Below are positions 44,036-52,197 of a stretch of DNA of 64,000 bases, one piece after another. The position numbers and the translations under genes were made by a program. The notes beneath the pieces are model-generated. The model was not told the DNA's origin and made no database searches. It saw only the letters and a list, made by a program, of their open reading frames with translations. Every line of letters begins with the position of its first letter. Position 1 is the first letter of the stretch. Source of the DNA: Cystobacter ferrugineus (GTDB lineage Bacteria > Myxococcota > Myxococcia > Myxococcales > Myxococcaceae); assembly GCF_001887355.1 (NCBI RefSeq), contig NZ_MPIN01000017.1:1-64000 (forward strand). Reading direction: 5' to 3'.

Positions 44036-45178
44036 ATGCGCTTCGACACCCTCGCCATCCACGCCGGCCAGGAGCCGGATCCCACCACCGGCGCCATCAT
44101 GACGCCGGTCTACCTGACCTCCACTTATGTCCAGGATGGTCCCGGTGAGCACAAGGGCTACGAATACAGCCGGACCCAGAACCCCACCCGCAAGGCCCTC
44201 CAGGAGTGTCTGGCGGCGCTCGAGGGCGCGAAGCACGGGTTCGCCTTCGCCTCGGGTCTGGCCGGCACGGCCATGTTGATGCACCTGCTCAACGCGGGCG
44301 ACCACGTCGTCGTCTCGGACGACGTGTACGGCGGCACCTTCCGCATCTTCGACAAGGTCTTCCGGCGCCATGGCCTGGAGTTCTCCTTCGTGGACCTGTC
44401 CCGCCCGGAGAGCTTCGAGGCCGCCATCACCCCGAAGACGAAGATGGTGTGGGTGGAGTCGCCCACCAACCCCATGCTCAAGCTCATCGACCTGGCGCGC
44501 ATCGCCGAGACGGCGAAGAAGCGGGGCGTCCTCTCGGTGTGTGACAACACCTTCATGACCCCGTACTTCCAGCGTCCGCTGGAGCTGGGCTTCGACGTGG
44601 TGGCGCACTCCACCACGAAGTATCTCAACGGGCACAGCGACGTGGTGGGCGGCTTCGTGTGCACGAGCAACGACGAACTCTCCCAGCGCATGGGCTTCCT
44701 GCAGAACGCGGTGGGCGGCGTGCCCGGCCCCATGGACTGCTTCCTGGTGCTGCGCGGCGTGAAGACGCTCGGCGTGCGCATGGAGCGCCACGCGCAGAAC
44801 GCCCACAAGGTGGCCGAGTTCCTCGTCAAGCACCCCAAGGTGAACAAGGCCACCTACCCGGGTCTGGAGAGCCACCCCCAGTACGCGCTCGCCCGCAAGC
44901 AGATGAAGGGCTTTGGCGGCATGATGACCTTCGACATCAAGGGCGGCCTGGACTCCGCGCGCCGCTTCCTCAAGGCCGTCAAGGTGTTCGCCTGCGCCGA
45001 GTCGCTCGGGGGCGTGGAGTCGCTCATCGAGCACCCGGCCATCATGACGCACGCCTCCGTTCCCAAGGAGACGCGCGAGCTGCTCGGCATCTCCGATGGG
45101 CTCATCCGCCTGTCCGTGGGCATCGAGGACGCGCAGGACCTCATCGACGACCTGAAGCAGGCGCTCGAGGTGGCCTGA
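44036..45178 (+). CDS. Cystathionine gamma-lyase/gamma-synthase family enzyme
   Basis: A 380-residue PLP enzyme of the Cys/Met metabolism family: IHAGQEPDPTTGAIMTPVY, YSRTQNPTR, ASGLAGTAM, VWVESPTNPMLK, VCDNTFMTPYFQRPLELG and HSTTKYLNGHSDVVGG, with the PLP lysine at 195. It either makes cystathionine from O-acylhomoserine or splits cystathionine to Cys. Because a cystathionine beta-synthase lies 1.5 kb away, I favour the gamma-lyase role in reverse transsulfuration, but sequence alone does not settle it. A strong hairpin follows the stop. Confidence 0.88.
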   Translation: MRFDTLAIHAGQEPDPTTGAIMTPVYLTSTYVQDGPGEHKGYEYSRTQNPTRKALQECLAALEGAKHGFAFASGLAGTAMLMHLLNAGDHVVVSDDVYGGTFRIFDKVFRRHGLEFSFVDLSRPESFEAAITPKTKMVWVESPTNPMLKLIDLARIAETAKKRGVLSVCDNTFMTPYFQRPLELGFDVVAHSTTKYLNGHSDVVGGFVCTSNDELSQRMGFLQNAVGGVPGPMDCFLVLRGVKTLGVRMERHAQNAHKVAEFLVKHPKVNKATYPGLESHPQYALARKQMKGFGGMMTFDIKGGLDSARRFLKAVKVFACAESLGGVESLIEHPAIMTHASVPKETRELLGISDGLIRLSVGIEDAQDLIDDLKQALEVA

Positions 45179-45182
45179 GGTG

Positions 45183-45212
45183 GATTCCGGGGGGCGCGCT
45201 CCCCCCGGAATC
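45183..45212 (+). terminator. Terminator hairpin after the cystathionine gamma-lyase gene
   Basis: A perfect 12-bp stem (GATTCCGGGGGG / CCCCCCGGAATC) with loop CGCGCT, five bases after the stop. It should separate this gene from the TPR gene downstream. Confidence 0.7.
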
Positions 45213-45257
45213 GCCTAGACTCCCGGTGTCCGTCGTTGTTCGTGGAGGTGGCCGCCC

Positions 45258-46427
45258 ATGACGAAGGTCTCCCTTCAAGCTGCGGAGGGTGCTCGCCTGG
45301 AGAAGCAAGCAAAGCCCGAGGAGGCGATCCGGGAGTTCGAGCGCGCCCTGGCGCATGATGCCCAGGATGCCACCGCGCTGATCGGCCTGGCGCGGCTGCG
45401 CCTGTCTCGAAGCGAGAACGACGCCGGGCGCGCCCTGTTGCGCCGCCTGCTGAAGGTGGATCCCCAGAACGCCGAGGCGCAGGTCCACCTGGCCCGGCTC
45501 GATGCCGCGGCGGGCGACGAGAAGGCGCTCGGGGTGCTCAAGGGTCTGGCGGCCAGGAAGGACGCGGATGCCTTCGTGCTGCTCAGCCTCGGACAGACCC
45601 TGCTCACCCGCGGGCGGTTCGAGGACGCGGCGCAGGCATTCGAGCGCGCGCTGGGGCTGCAACCCGAGGAGTCCTCGATCCTCCTCGCCCTGGGCATGGC
45701 ACGGCAGGGGCAGGGCAAAGGGGAGCAGGCGCTGCAGCACTTCCAGAAGGCCACGGAGGTGAACCCGGGTGACTACCAGGCGCCCCTGCTCGCCGCGCGG
45801 CTGCTCGTCCATCAGGGCCAGCCCAACCGGGCCCTGGTGTTGATGAAGCAGGCCATGGAGCGGGTTCCGGACAAGGCGGAGCTCTACCCCGAGCTCATCA
45901 AGCTCTATCTGCTGCTGGGCGAGACGAAGGGCGCGATGCGCACGGCCGCCGAGTTCCGCACGCACAGCCCGCGCAGCGCCGAGGCGGCCTACCTGCACGG
46001 GTTGACGAACATGATGATGGGCCACACGCAGGAGGCCGAGCGGCTGTTGAAAGCCTCGCTGTCGCTGGAGCCCAATGGCATCGACGCGCGCCTGGCGTTG
46101 GCCAACATGCTCCGCATGGAGGGCGACCAGGCCGGGGCGATGAAGTGGTTGCAGGAGGCCTGGACGCTCAATCCCCAGGCGCCGGGGCCCGCGTGCGAGC
46201 TGGCGGTGCTCTTCATGTCCCAGCCCGGGGGCACGGCCCAGGCCGTCCAGCTCCTGGGGGTGGCGCTCGGGGCCCATCCCGACGAGCCGAGCCTGAACCT
46301 CAACATGGCGCTGGCGCTCGCCGGCAGCGATGTGCCCAAGGCGCGCGAGCACGCGCTCCGGGCCAAGGCCCGGGGGCCGAAGAGCATCCGGGAGCAGGCG
46401 GAGCGGCTGCTCTCCCGCCTGTCCTAG
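45258..46427 (+). CDS. Tetratricopeptide-repeat protein
   Basis: A 389-residue protein almost wholly made of TPR units of 34 residues (about ten), for example AIREFERALAHDAQDATALIGLARL and DAAQAFERALGLQPEESSILLALGMARQG. No signal peptide or membrane helix is seen, so it is probably a cytoplasmic scaffold. The partner is unknown. GGAGG precedes the ATG. Its stop abuts the stop of the small convergent gene. Confidence 0.83.
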   Translation: MTKVSLQAAEGARLEKQAKPEEAIREFERALAHDAQDATALIGLARLRLSRSENDAGRALLRRLLKVDPQNAEAQVHLARLDAAAGDEKALGVLKGLAARKDADAFVLLSLGQTLLTRGRFEDAAQAFERALGLQPEESSILLALGMARQGQGKGEQALQHFQKATEVNPGDYQAPLLAARLLVHQGQPNRALVLMKQAMERVPDKAELYPELIKLYLLLGETKGAMRTAAEFRTHSPRSAEAAYLHGLTNMMMGHTQEAERLLKASLSLEPNGIDARLALANMLRMEGDQAGAMKWLQEAWTLNPQAPGPACELAVLFMSQPGGTAQAVQLLGVALGAHPDEPSLNLNMALALAGSDVPKAREHALRAKARGPKSIREQAERLLSRLS

Positions 46428-46649
46428 TCAGCGCGCCGGGAGCGGCTGGCCGAGCAGCTCCAGCGCCCGGGCCGCCGCGTCCGCCAGGGATTGGGAGCAG
46501 GGAAAACACCCCTCGCCGCAGCACGTGGGCCAGTCGGCGGGAGGGGTGCGCAGCAACTGACTCACGGCGAAGCGGTAGGCGAGTGGCAGGCCCACTTCCT
46601 CGCAGGCCCGCCGCACCGCGTCCTTCACCGCTTCGTCGTTCACCTCCAC
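46428..46649 (-). CDS. Small Cys-containing protein downstream of cystathionine beta-synthase
   Basis: A 73-residue frame starting at GTG 12 bases after the cbs stop, with DWPTCCGEGCFPCSQS, a dense Cys motif near the middle, and helical flanks. Codon use is consistent with a real gene, and the position suggests coupling to cbs. A CCxxxCxxC pattern could bind a metal or cluster. I recognise no family; it may be a short oxidoreductase-like (DUF5522/ oxidoreductase-like N-terminal type) protein. Confidence 0.5.
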   Translation of the reverse strand: MEVNDEAVKDAVRRACEEVGLPLAYRFAVSQLLRTPPADWPTCCGEGCFPCSQSLADAAARALELLGQPLPAR

Positions 46650-46661
46650 GGCGGCGCGTGC

Positions 46662-48026
46662 TCAGCCCGCCACGCGGTGCAGGTGCTCGATGAGATCGAT
46701 CTTCGTGATGACGGCGAGCACCTTCTCGCCCTCCTTCACCACGGCGACCTTGTCCTGGTTGAACACCTCGCGCAGCCGGTTGAGGCTCGTCTCCGGCGCC
46801 ACCACGCCCTGCAGCGGCGTGACGATGCTGTCGATGGTGTCCGCGAACTTCACCTGGTTGGCCACCAGCGCGTTGAGCAGGTCGTACTCGTGGATCATCC
46901 CCAGCGCGCGGCCGTCCTCGGCGAGCACCGGCATCTGGCTGATGCCGCGCTGGCGCATCGTCTCCACCACCTGGTCCACGCGCTGTCCCTTGCGCGCGGT
47001 GATGACTTCCTTCTTGCCCTGGAGCAGATCGCGCACCGTGCCCGCGCCCTTCTCCTCCATGAAGCCGTTGTCGCGCATCCACTCGTCCGAGTGGAACTTG
47101 CTGATGTAGCTCATGCCGGTGTCGGGGAGGATGACGACGATCGTCTTGCCCTTGCCCACTTCCTTGGCGAGCTGCACCGCCACGTGCACCGCCGCGCCCG
47201 CCGAGCCGCCCGCGAAGATGCCCTCCTCGCGCGCCAGCCGCCGCGCCGCCACGAAGCTCTGGCGGTCATCCACCTGGCGCACGTCGTCCAGCACCTTGAA
47301 GTCCATGGCGCCGCACAGCATGTCCTCGCCAATGCCCTCGACCTTGTAGACGTGCGGCTCGGTCAGCTTGCCCGTCTTGAAGTAGCCCTCGTAGACGGAG
47401 CCTTCCGGATCCACGCCCACGTTCTTCAGGCCGGGGATCTTCTCCTTGAGGAACTTGCCCGCGCCGCTCATCGTGCCGCCCGTGCCCAGGCCCGACACGA
47501 AGTAGTCGATCTTCCCCTCCGTCTGCTCGAGGATCTCCGGCCCGGTGATCTTGTAGTGCGCCTCGATGTTGTCGGGGTTGTGGTACTGGTTGAGCATGAA
47601 CGCGCCCGGGGTCTCCCGGTGGATGCGCTTGGCCGTCTCGTAGTAGCTGCGCGGATCCTCGGCCGGCACGTTCGTGGGCGTCACCACCACCTGCGCGCCA
47701 AAGGCCTTCAGGCGGTTGATCTTCTCCAGCGACATCTTGTCCGGCATGGTGAAGATGCACTTGTAGCCCTTGACCGCCGCGGCCAGCGCCACGCCCATGC
47801 CCGTGTTGCCCGAGGTGTTCTCCACGATGGTGCCGCCAGGCTTGAGCTTCCCCTCTCGCTCGGCCTTCTCGATGATGTAGAGCGCCATCCGGTCCTTGAT
47901 GGACGCGCCGGGATTCATGAACTCGCACTTGACCAGCACCGTCGCGTCGTTCGGGCCGACCAGGCGCTGCAGCTTGACCAGGGGGGTGTGGCCAATCGCC
48001 GAAAGGATGTTGTCGTGGATTTCCAT
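46662..48026 (-). CDS. cbs: Cystathionine beta-synthase with CBS domains
   Basis: A 454-residue PLP protein. The catalytic domain holds NPGASIKDRMAL (PLP Lys44), the substrate loop TSGNTGMG at 72-78, and GLGTGGTMSGAG. Two CBS modules follow at about 335-452 (ISQMPVLAEDGRALGMIHEYDL, NQDKVAVVKEGEKVLAVITKIDL). It condenses serine and homocysteine to cystathionine, and the CBS pair probably responds to an adenosyl ligand. No haem-binding N-terminus as in the human enzyme. With the gamma-lyase upstream on the other strand it completes reverse transsulfuration. Confidence 0.9.
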   Translation of the reverse strand: MEIHDNILSAIGHTPLVKLQRLVGPNDATVLVKCEFMNPGASIKDRMALYIIEKAEREGKLKPGGTIVENTSGNTGMGVALAAAVKGYKCIFTMPDKMSLEKINRLKAFGAQVVVTPTNVPAEDPRSYYETAKRIHRETPGAFMLNQYHNPDNIEAHYKITGPEILEQTEGKIDYFVSGLGTGGTMSGAGKFLKEKIPGLKNVGVDPEGSVYEGYFKTGKLTEPHVYKVEGIGEDMLCGAMDFKVLDDVRQVDDRQSFVAARRLAREEGIFAGGSAGAAVHVAVQLAKEVGKGKTIVVILPDTGMSYISKFHSDEWMRDNGFMEEKGAGTVRDLLQGKKEVITARKGQRVDQVVETMRQRGISQMPVLAEDGRALGMIHEYDLLNALVANQVKFADTIDSIVTPLQGVVAPETSLNRLREVFNQDKVAVVKEGEKVLAVITKIDLIEHLHRVAG

Positions 48027-48298
48027 CGGGAACTCTCGTGTGGGGTAGGAAGCGGCGCGTCCTTATTACCGCTCTGTGAGATTGGGGTCGACCCTGGTCG
48101 GCGTCACCCCCCAACCTCGTTCAACACTCCGCCGGATTCCCCGTGTTCCGACGCGGCGCAGCGCGGCTGTGGACACGATTCATGTCCCGCGAGACGAGGG
48201 AATGACGCGCTCCGGCGCAGGGGTTTTGACCCGGTCCGGGCGCGCTCCCATACTCGCGCGCCGCTTTCACCCACCCGTTGCAGGAGAACCGCATCCCT

Positions 48299-49336
48299 AT
48301 GGAACTCGAGGCCGCGCTGCGCGACCAGGTCGGGAAGGCCATTGGCCGCCCCGTGCCCCAGGCTCCCATCACCAAGCTCAAGGGCGATGCGAGCAACCGC
48401 TCGTACTACCGCGTGGGCACCGCGCCAGAGAGCTGGGTGCTGATGGTGATGCCGTTGGATGCCTCGAAGAAGAGCGAGGAAGCGTCCAAGGGAGAGCCGC
48501 CCAAGGAACTGCCCTTCATCAACGTGCACCGCTACCTCGAACGTCTGGGCATCCGCGTGCCGCGCATCCTGCGCTACGACGAGCCCGCCGGGATGATGGT
48601 GCTGGAGGACCTGAGCGACAAGACGTTCGAGGCGGCGCTCGAGGGCGGCAAGCACCGCGAGGAGCTGTACACCCGGGCGGTGGACCTGCTCGCGCGCCTG
48701 CGCGCCCAGGCCGAGCGCCACGTGGACTCCAATTGCCTCGCCTTCACGCGCGCCTTCGACGAGGACCTCTACGACTGGGAGCTGCACCACTTCCGGGAGT
48801 GGGGCATGGAGGCGTGGAGCGGGAAGAAGCCCACGGACGCCGAGCGCGCCGAGTTGGATCGCGTCTTCCGCGACATCGCCAGGCAGCTCGCCGCCGCGCC
48901 CCGGGGCTTCACGCACCGCGACTACCAGAGCCGCAACATCATGGTGAAGGACGGGGAGCTGGTGGTCATCGACTTCCAGGACGCGCTCCAGGGCCCGCGT
49001 CAGTACGATCTCGTGGCGCTCCTGCGCGACAGCTACGTGGAGCTGGACCGCGGCTTCGTGGACGCCATGCTCGACCGGTACATCGCCACGTTCGCGCAGC
49101 TCACGGGCGAGCGCATCGAGCCCACGGGTTTCAAGGCCTTCTTCGATCTGCTCACGCTGCAGCGCAAGATGAAGGACGCGGGCCGCTTCGAGTTCATCAA
49201 CCGCGTGAAGGGCAACCCGGGCTTCCTGGTGTCCATCCCCGCGTCGCTGCGCTACGTGCGTGACGCCTTCGAGCGGCGGCCGGAGGTGAGCGGGCTGCGC
49301 GAGCTGGTGGCGAAGTACGTGCCCGAGCTGGGCTGA
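48299..49336 (+). CDS. amgK: AmgK-like sugar kinase (aminoglycoside phosphotransferase fold)
   Basis: A 345-residue protein with the APH-type kinase pattern: KLKGDASNRSYYRV (nucleotide loop), MMVLEDLSDKTFEAAL, FTHRDYQSRNIMVKDGELVVIDFQDALQGPRQYDLVAL (catalytic HRDYxxxN and DFQ). This matches AmgK, which phosphorylates the anomeric position of N-acetylmuramate or GlcNAc in a peptidoglycan-recycling bypass. The following gene is a MurU-like nucleotidyltransferase, the usual partner. Start taken at the ATG 48299; a TTG 21 bases upstream has closer spacing to GGAG. Confidence 0.83.
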   Translation: MELEAALRDQVGKAIGRPVPQAPITKLKGDASNRSYYRVGTAPESWVLMVMPLDASKKSEEASKGEPPKELPFINVHRYLERLGIRVPRILRYDEPAGMMVLEDLSDKTFEAALEGGKHREELYTRAVDLLARLRAQAERHVDSNCLAFTRAFDEDLYDWELHHFREWGMEAWSGKKPTDAERAELDRVFRDIARQLAAAPRGFTHRDYQSRNIMVKDGELVVIDFQDALQGPRQYDLVALLRDSYVELDRGFVDAMLDRYIATFAQLTGERIEPTGFKAFFDLLTLQRKMKDAGRFEFINRVKGNPGFLVSIPASLRYVRDAFERRPEVSGLRELVAKYVPELG

Positions 49337-49377
49337 GCGACAACCCACACGCCGCACGAGATGGAGAGGGGCCGCAC

Positions 49378-50397
49378 ATGAAGGCGATGATTCTCTGCGC
49401 GGGGCTGGGCACGCGCCTGCGTCCATTCACCGAGCGCTGGCCCAAGCCGGCCCTGCCGTTCCTCGGCCAGCCCCTCTTCCGCTATCACCTGGCGGTGCTG
49501 CGCGGCGCGGGCGTGCGGGAAGTGGGCATCAACACCCACCACCTGCCGGACGTCATGGCGGCCACCGCCCGCGCCGAGTGCGAGCGCGCGGGACTCTCGC
49601 TGCACGTGGTGCACGAGCCCGTCATCCAGGGCACCGGTGGCGGCATCCGCGGCCTGCGGGACTTCCTGTCGGGCGAGGACTTCCTCGTCTTCAACGGCGA
49701 CATCCTCTTCCCGGTGGACCTGCGCCCGGTGGTCCAGGCGCACCGGGCGTCGGGCGCGGCGGCGACGATGGTGCTGCTGCCCATGCCGGAGAACGAGAAG
49801 TACGCCTCGGTGGACGTGGATGCGCGGGGCCAGGTGCGGCGCATCGCGGGCTTCGGGCCCGGAGGCGAGGGGCTCACGCCCTGGCACTTCACGGGCGTGC
49901 ACGTGATGTCCCCGCGCGTCTTCGACTTCATGACGCCCGAGGGGCCCGAGGACATCAACCGCGACGTCTACGTGCGGATGATGGAGGCGGGCGTGCCCGT
50001 CCGGGGCGAGGGCGTGCGCGCGTACTGGTCGGACCTGGGCACGCCGTCGCGCTACCTGGCCACCGTGCGTGACGTGCTCTCCGGACAGGTGTCCCTGGAG
50101 GGGCTGGGCGGGGACTCGCCCTTCGCCCAGGCGCCCAGGGGGCCGGAGAATGCCTGGGCCCATGCCTCGGCCCGGGTGGAGGGGCGGGTGGTGGGACCGG
50201 CGCACTTCGACGCGGGGTGCACGGTGGCGCGGGGCGCGCACGTGGGCGCCTGCGTGTCGGTGGGCGCCGGGGTCCGGGTGGGAGAGGGCGCCCGGTTGGA
50301 GCGCGCCGCCGTCCTGGAGGGCACCGAGGTGGCGCCCGGAGAGTCACTCGTGGAGGTGTTGGCCTGGGGCGCCCACCGGGTGGCGGCGCCGCTCTAG
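49378..50397 (+). CDS. murU: MurU-like nucleotidyltransferase with beta-helix tail
   Basis: A 339-residue protein whose first 230 residues match sugar-1-phosphate nucleotidyltransferases: MILCAGLGTRLRPFTERWPKP (NTP loop), GTGGGIRG, VFNGDILF and YWSDLGTPSRYL. The last 100 residues are a left-handed beta-helix-like tail (AWAHASARVEGRVVGPAHFD), absent from short MurU proteins such as the Pseudomonas one. Together with AmgK it would make UDP-MurNAc from recycled sugar, bypassing early, fosfomycin-sensitive steps. Mannose- or glucose-1-phosphate use remains possible. Confidence 0.8.
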   Translation: MKAMILCAGLGTRLRPFTERWPKPALPFLGQPLFRYHLAVLRGAGVREVGINTHHLPDVMAATARAECERAGLSLHVVHEPVIQGTGGGIRGLRDFLSGEDFLVFNGDILFPVDLRPVVQAHRASGAAATMVLLPMPENEKYASVDVDARGQVRRIAGFGPGGEGLTPWHFTGVHVMSPRVFDFMTPEGPEDINRDVYVRMMEAGVPVRGEGVRAYWSDLGTPSRYLATVRDVLSGQVSLEGLGGDSPFAQAPRGPENAWAHASARVEGRVVGPAHFDAGCTVARGAHVGACVSVGAGVRVGEGARLERAAVLEGTEVAPGESLVEVLAWGAHRVAAPL

Positions 50398-50404
50398 CGG
50401 CCCC

Positions 50405-51169
50405 TCAGTTGGCGTGGAAGCGCGCGAGCACGCACGTGACGTTGTCCGTGCCGCCCGCCGCGTTCGCCAGATCGATGAGCTGCGAGCACGCCTTCTCCAG
50501 CTCTCCCGTGCGGGCCAGCAGCTCCTGGATCTGCGGATCCGTCACCATGCCGGACAGGCCGTCCGAGCACAGCAGGAAGATGTCGTCCTGCTGCGGCTCC
50601 ACCTTCGTCACGTCCACCTGCACCAGCTCCTTCATCCCCAGCGCCCGGACGATGACGTTCTTGTGGGGGAAGTTCTCGATCTCCTCGGGCGTGAGCTTCT
50701 TGGCCTTGAGGTAGTCGTTGAGCAGCGAGTGGTCCTCGGTGAGCTGCCTGAGCACGCCCTGACGGAAGAAGTACACCCGGCTGTCGCCCACGTGCCCCAC
50801 GTAGGCCGAGTCCTTGGTGAAGTGCACCGAGACGATCGTCGTCCCCATGCCCTTGTACTTCGTCTCGTGGGTGGCCTTCTCGTAGATGCTCTTGTTGGCC
50901 AGCTTGATGCCCGTGGCCAGCCGGTTCTCGTCGTAGTTGCGCGCCTTGTCCATCTTGAAGGGCCAGGTGGCGTCCTGATCCTTCGCCGTCATCCGGAAGA
51001 ACTCGGCCAGCTCGTCCACCGCGATCTTCGAGGCGATCTCCCCCGAGGAATGTCCTCCCATGCCGTCGGCGACGCAGCACAGGTTCTCTTCCGGCAGGAT
51101 GAGGTAGTTGTCCTCGTTGTGGTTGCGCTTCATCCCGACGTGGGTGTGGCCAACGACCTCAATGCGCAT
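50405..51169 (-). CDS. pph1: PP2C-type protein phosphatase (Pph1-like)
   Basis: A 254-residue Ser/Thr phosphatase with the metal-binding set of PP2C: HVGMKRNHNEDN (Asp20), CVADGMGGHSSGE at 32-44, MGTTIVSV, GHVGDSRVYFFRQG, LTEDHS and GGTDNVTCVLARF. Length and start agree with Pph1 of Myxococcus xanthus, which is needed for vegetative growth and development and works against Hanks-type kinases. It is on the minus strand, convergent with the murU-like gene. Confidence 0.9.
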   Translation of the reverse strand: MRIEVVGHTHVGMKRNHNEDNYLILPEENLCCVADGMGGHSSGEIASKIAVDELAEFFRMTAKDQDATWPFKMDKARNYDENRLATGIKLANKSIYEKATHETKYKGMGTTIVSVHFTKDSAYVGHVGDSRVYFFRQGVLRQLTEDHSLLNDYLKAKKLTPEEIENFPHKNVIVRALGMKELVQVDVTKVEPQQDDIFLLCSDGLSGMVTDPQIQELLARTGELEKACSQLIDLANAAGGTDNVTCVLARFHAN

Positions 51170-51285
51170 GCTCGGGAATTCTCCAGCGTGTCCAGCGTGG
51201 GCGTGGACGGGGGAAGCAGGTTAACAAAGCGTCCCAAGGGGGGTCAAAACCCAAGCGCTCCGGGCAAGGGCGGTTCCCTGGCGGC

Positions 51286-51642
51286 TCACGGGACGGGCTC
51301 GAACACCAGCCGGTCCCCCTCTCGGGTCCCACTGGCCTCCAGCGTCCCCGCGGGCAGCTCCAGCACCGATTTCGCCTGGAAGTACACGGATGTCGCCCTC
51401 CAGGGCGGCAGGGCCACGAACTGCTTGACGATCACCCCGTCCGGGTCGAGGAAGGCCACGTCGATGGGGATGCGCATGAAGAAGGTGTGGATGGAGTTGC
51501 ACGGCGCGATGTGCATCCCCTCGCCCAGCGCCAGCGAGCGCCGCCCCATCAGCCCCACGAAGCGGTCCCGGAAGCTCGTGGCCCGCTCGGCGCGATCCGC
51601 CAACAGGCGGTCTCGTGTCACATTGTTCACTCTCAGGCGCAT
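51286..51642 (-). CDS. DUF192 family protein
   Basis: A 118-residue protein matching DUF192: RDRFVGLMGRRSLALGEGMHIAPCNSIHTFFM then IDVAFLDPDG and SVLELPAGT. The family is a small beta-rich fold; archaeal structures exist but the role is unclear. Most members are exported, and no signal peptide is visible here from the ATG at 51642. It is divergent from trmL by 18 bases. Confidence 0.85.
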   Translation of the reverse strand: MRLRVNNVTRDRLLADRAERATSFRDRFVGLMGRRSLALGEGMHIAPCNSIHTFFMRIPIDVAFLDPDGVIVKQFVALPPWRATSVYFQAKSVLELPAGTLEASGTREGDRLVFEPVP

Positions 51643-51660
51643 GTCGCGCTTTCTACTCCA

Positions 51661-52164
51661 ATGCTCCAGCCCCTGGCGCGCCCCTTCCACCTCGTCCTCG
51701 TCTCCCCGCAGATTCCCCCCAACACCGGCAACATCGCCCGGTTGTGCGCCGTCACCGGCTGCCGCCTCATCCTCGTGGAGCCCCTGGGCTTCTCCATCGA
51801 TGACCGGCACCTCAAGCGCGCCGGGCTCGACTACTGGGACAAGGTCTTCCTCAAGCTGTACCCGGACTATGGCGCCTACCTGGCCGAATGGCCCTCGGCC
51901 AGGCGCTGGCTCTTCTCCGCCCGCGCCGCTACATCCCTGTACGCCGCGCGCCTCGAGGAGGGCGATCACCTCGTCTTCGGCTCGGAGACGCAGGGCCTGC
52001 CCCCCGAGGTGATGACCGGGGGCTCGGGAACGGCCGTCACCCTGCCCATGCTGCCCGAGCGCCGCAGCCTGAACCTGTCCACCGCCGTGGGCATCGCCGC
52101 CTACGAGGCCCTGCGCCAGGTGGGCTTCGGCCTCCCGGGCGGGCGGGCGGACACGCCGAGTTGA
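51661..52164 (+). CDS. trmL: tRNA (cytidine/uridine-2'-O)-methyltransferase TrmL
   Basis: A 167-residue SPOUT-class methyltransferase: LVSPQIPPNTGNIARLCA (motif 1), FGSETQGLP (motif 2) and RSLNLSTAVGIAAYEALRQ (motif 3, knot). It 2'-O-methylates the wobble base of tRNA-Leu in E. coli. Length is normal for the family. The start codon ATG 51661 fits the family and leaves only 18 bases to the divergent DUF192 gene. Confidence 0.9.
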   Translation: MLQPLARPFHLVLVSPQIPPNTGNIARLCAVTGCRLILVEPLGFSIDDRHLKRAGLDYWDKVFLKLYPDYGAYLAEWPSARRWLFSARAATSLYAARLEEGDHLVFGSETQGLPPEVMTGGSGTAVTLPMLPERRSLNLSTAVGIAAYEALRQVGFGLPGGRADTPS

Positions 52165-52197
52165 GAGGAGAGGCGGAGCGACTACACTGAGGCCTGT

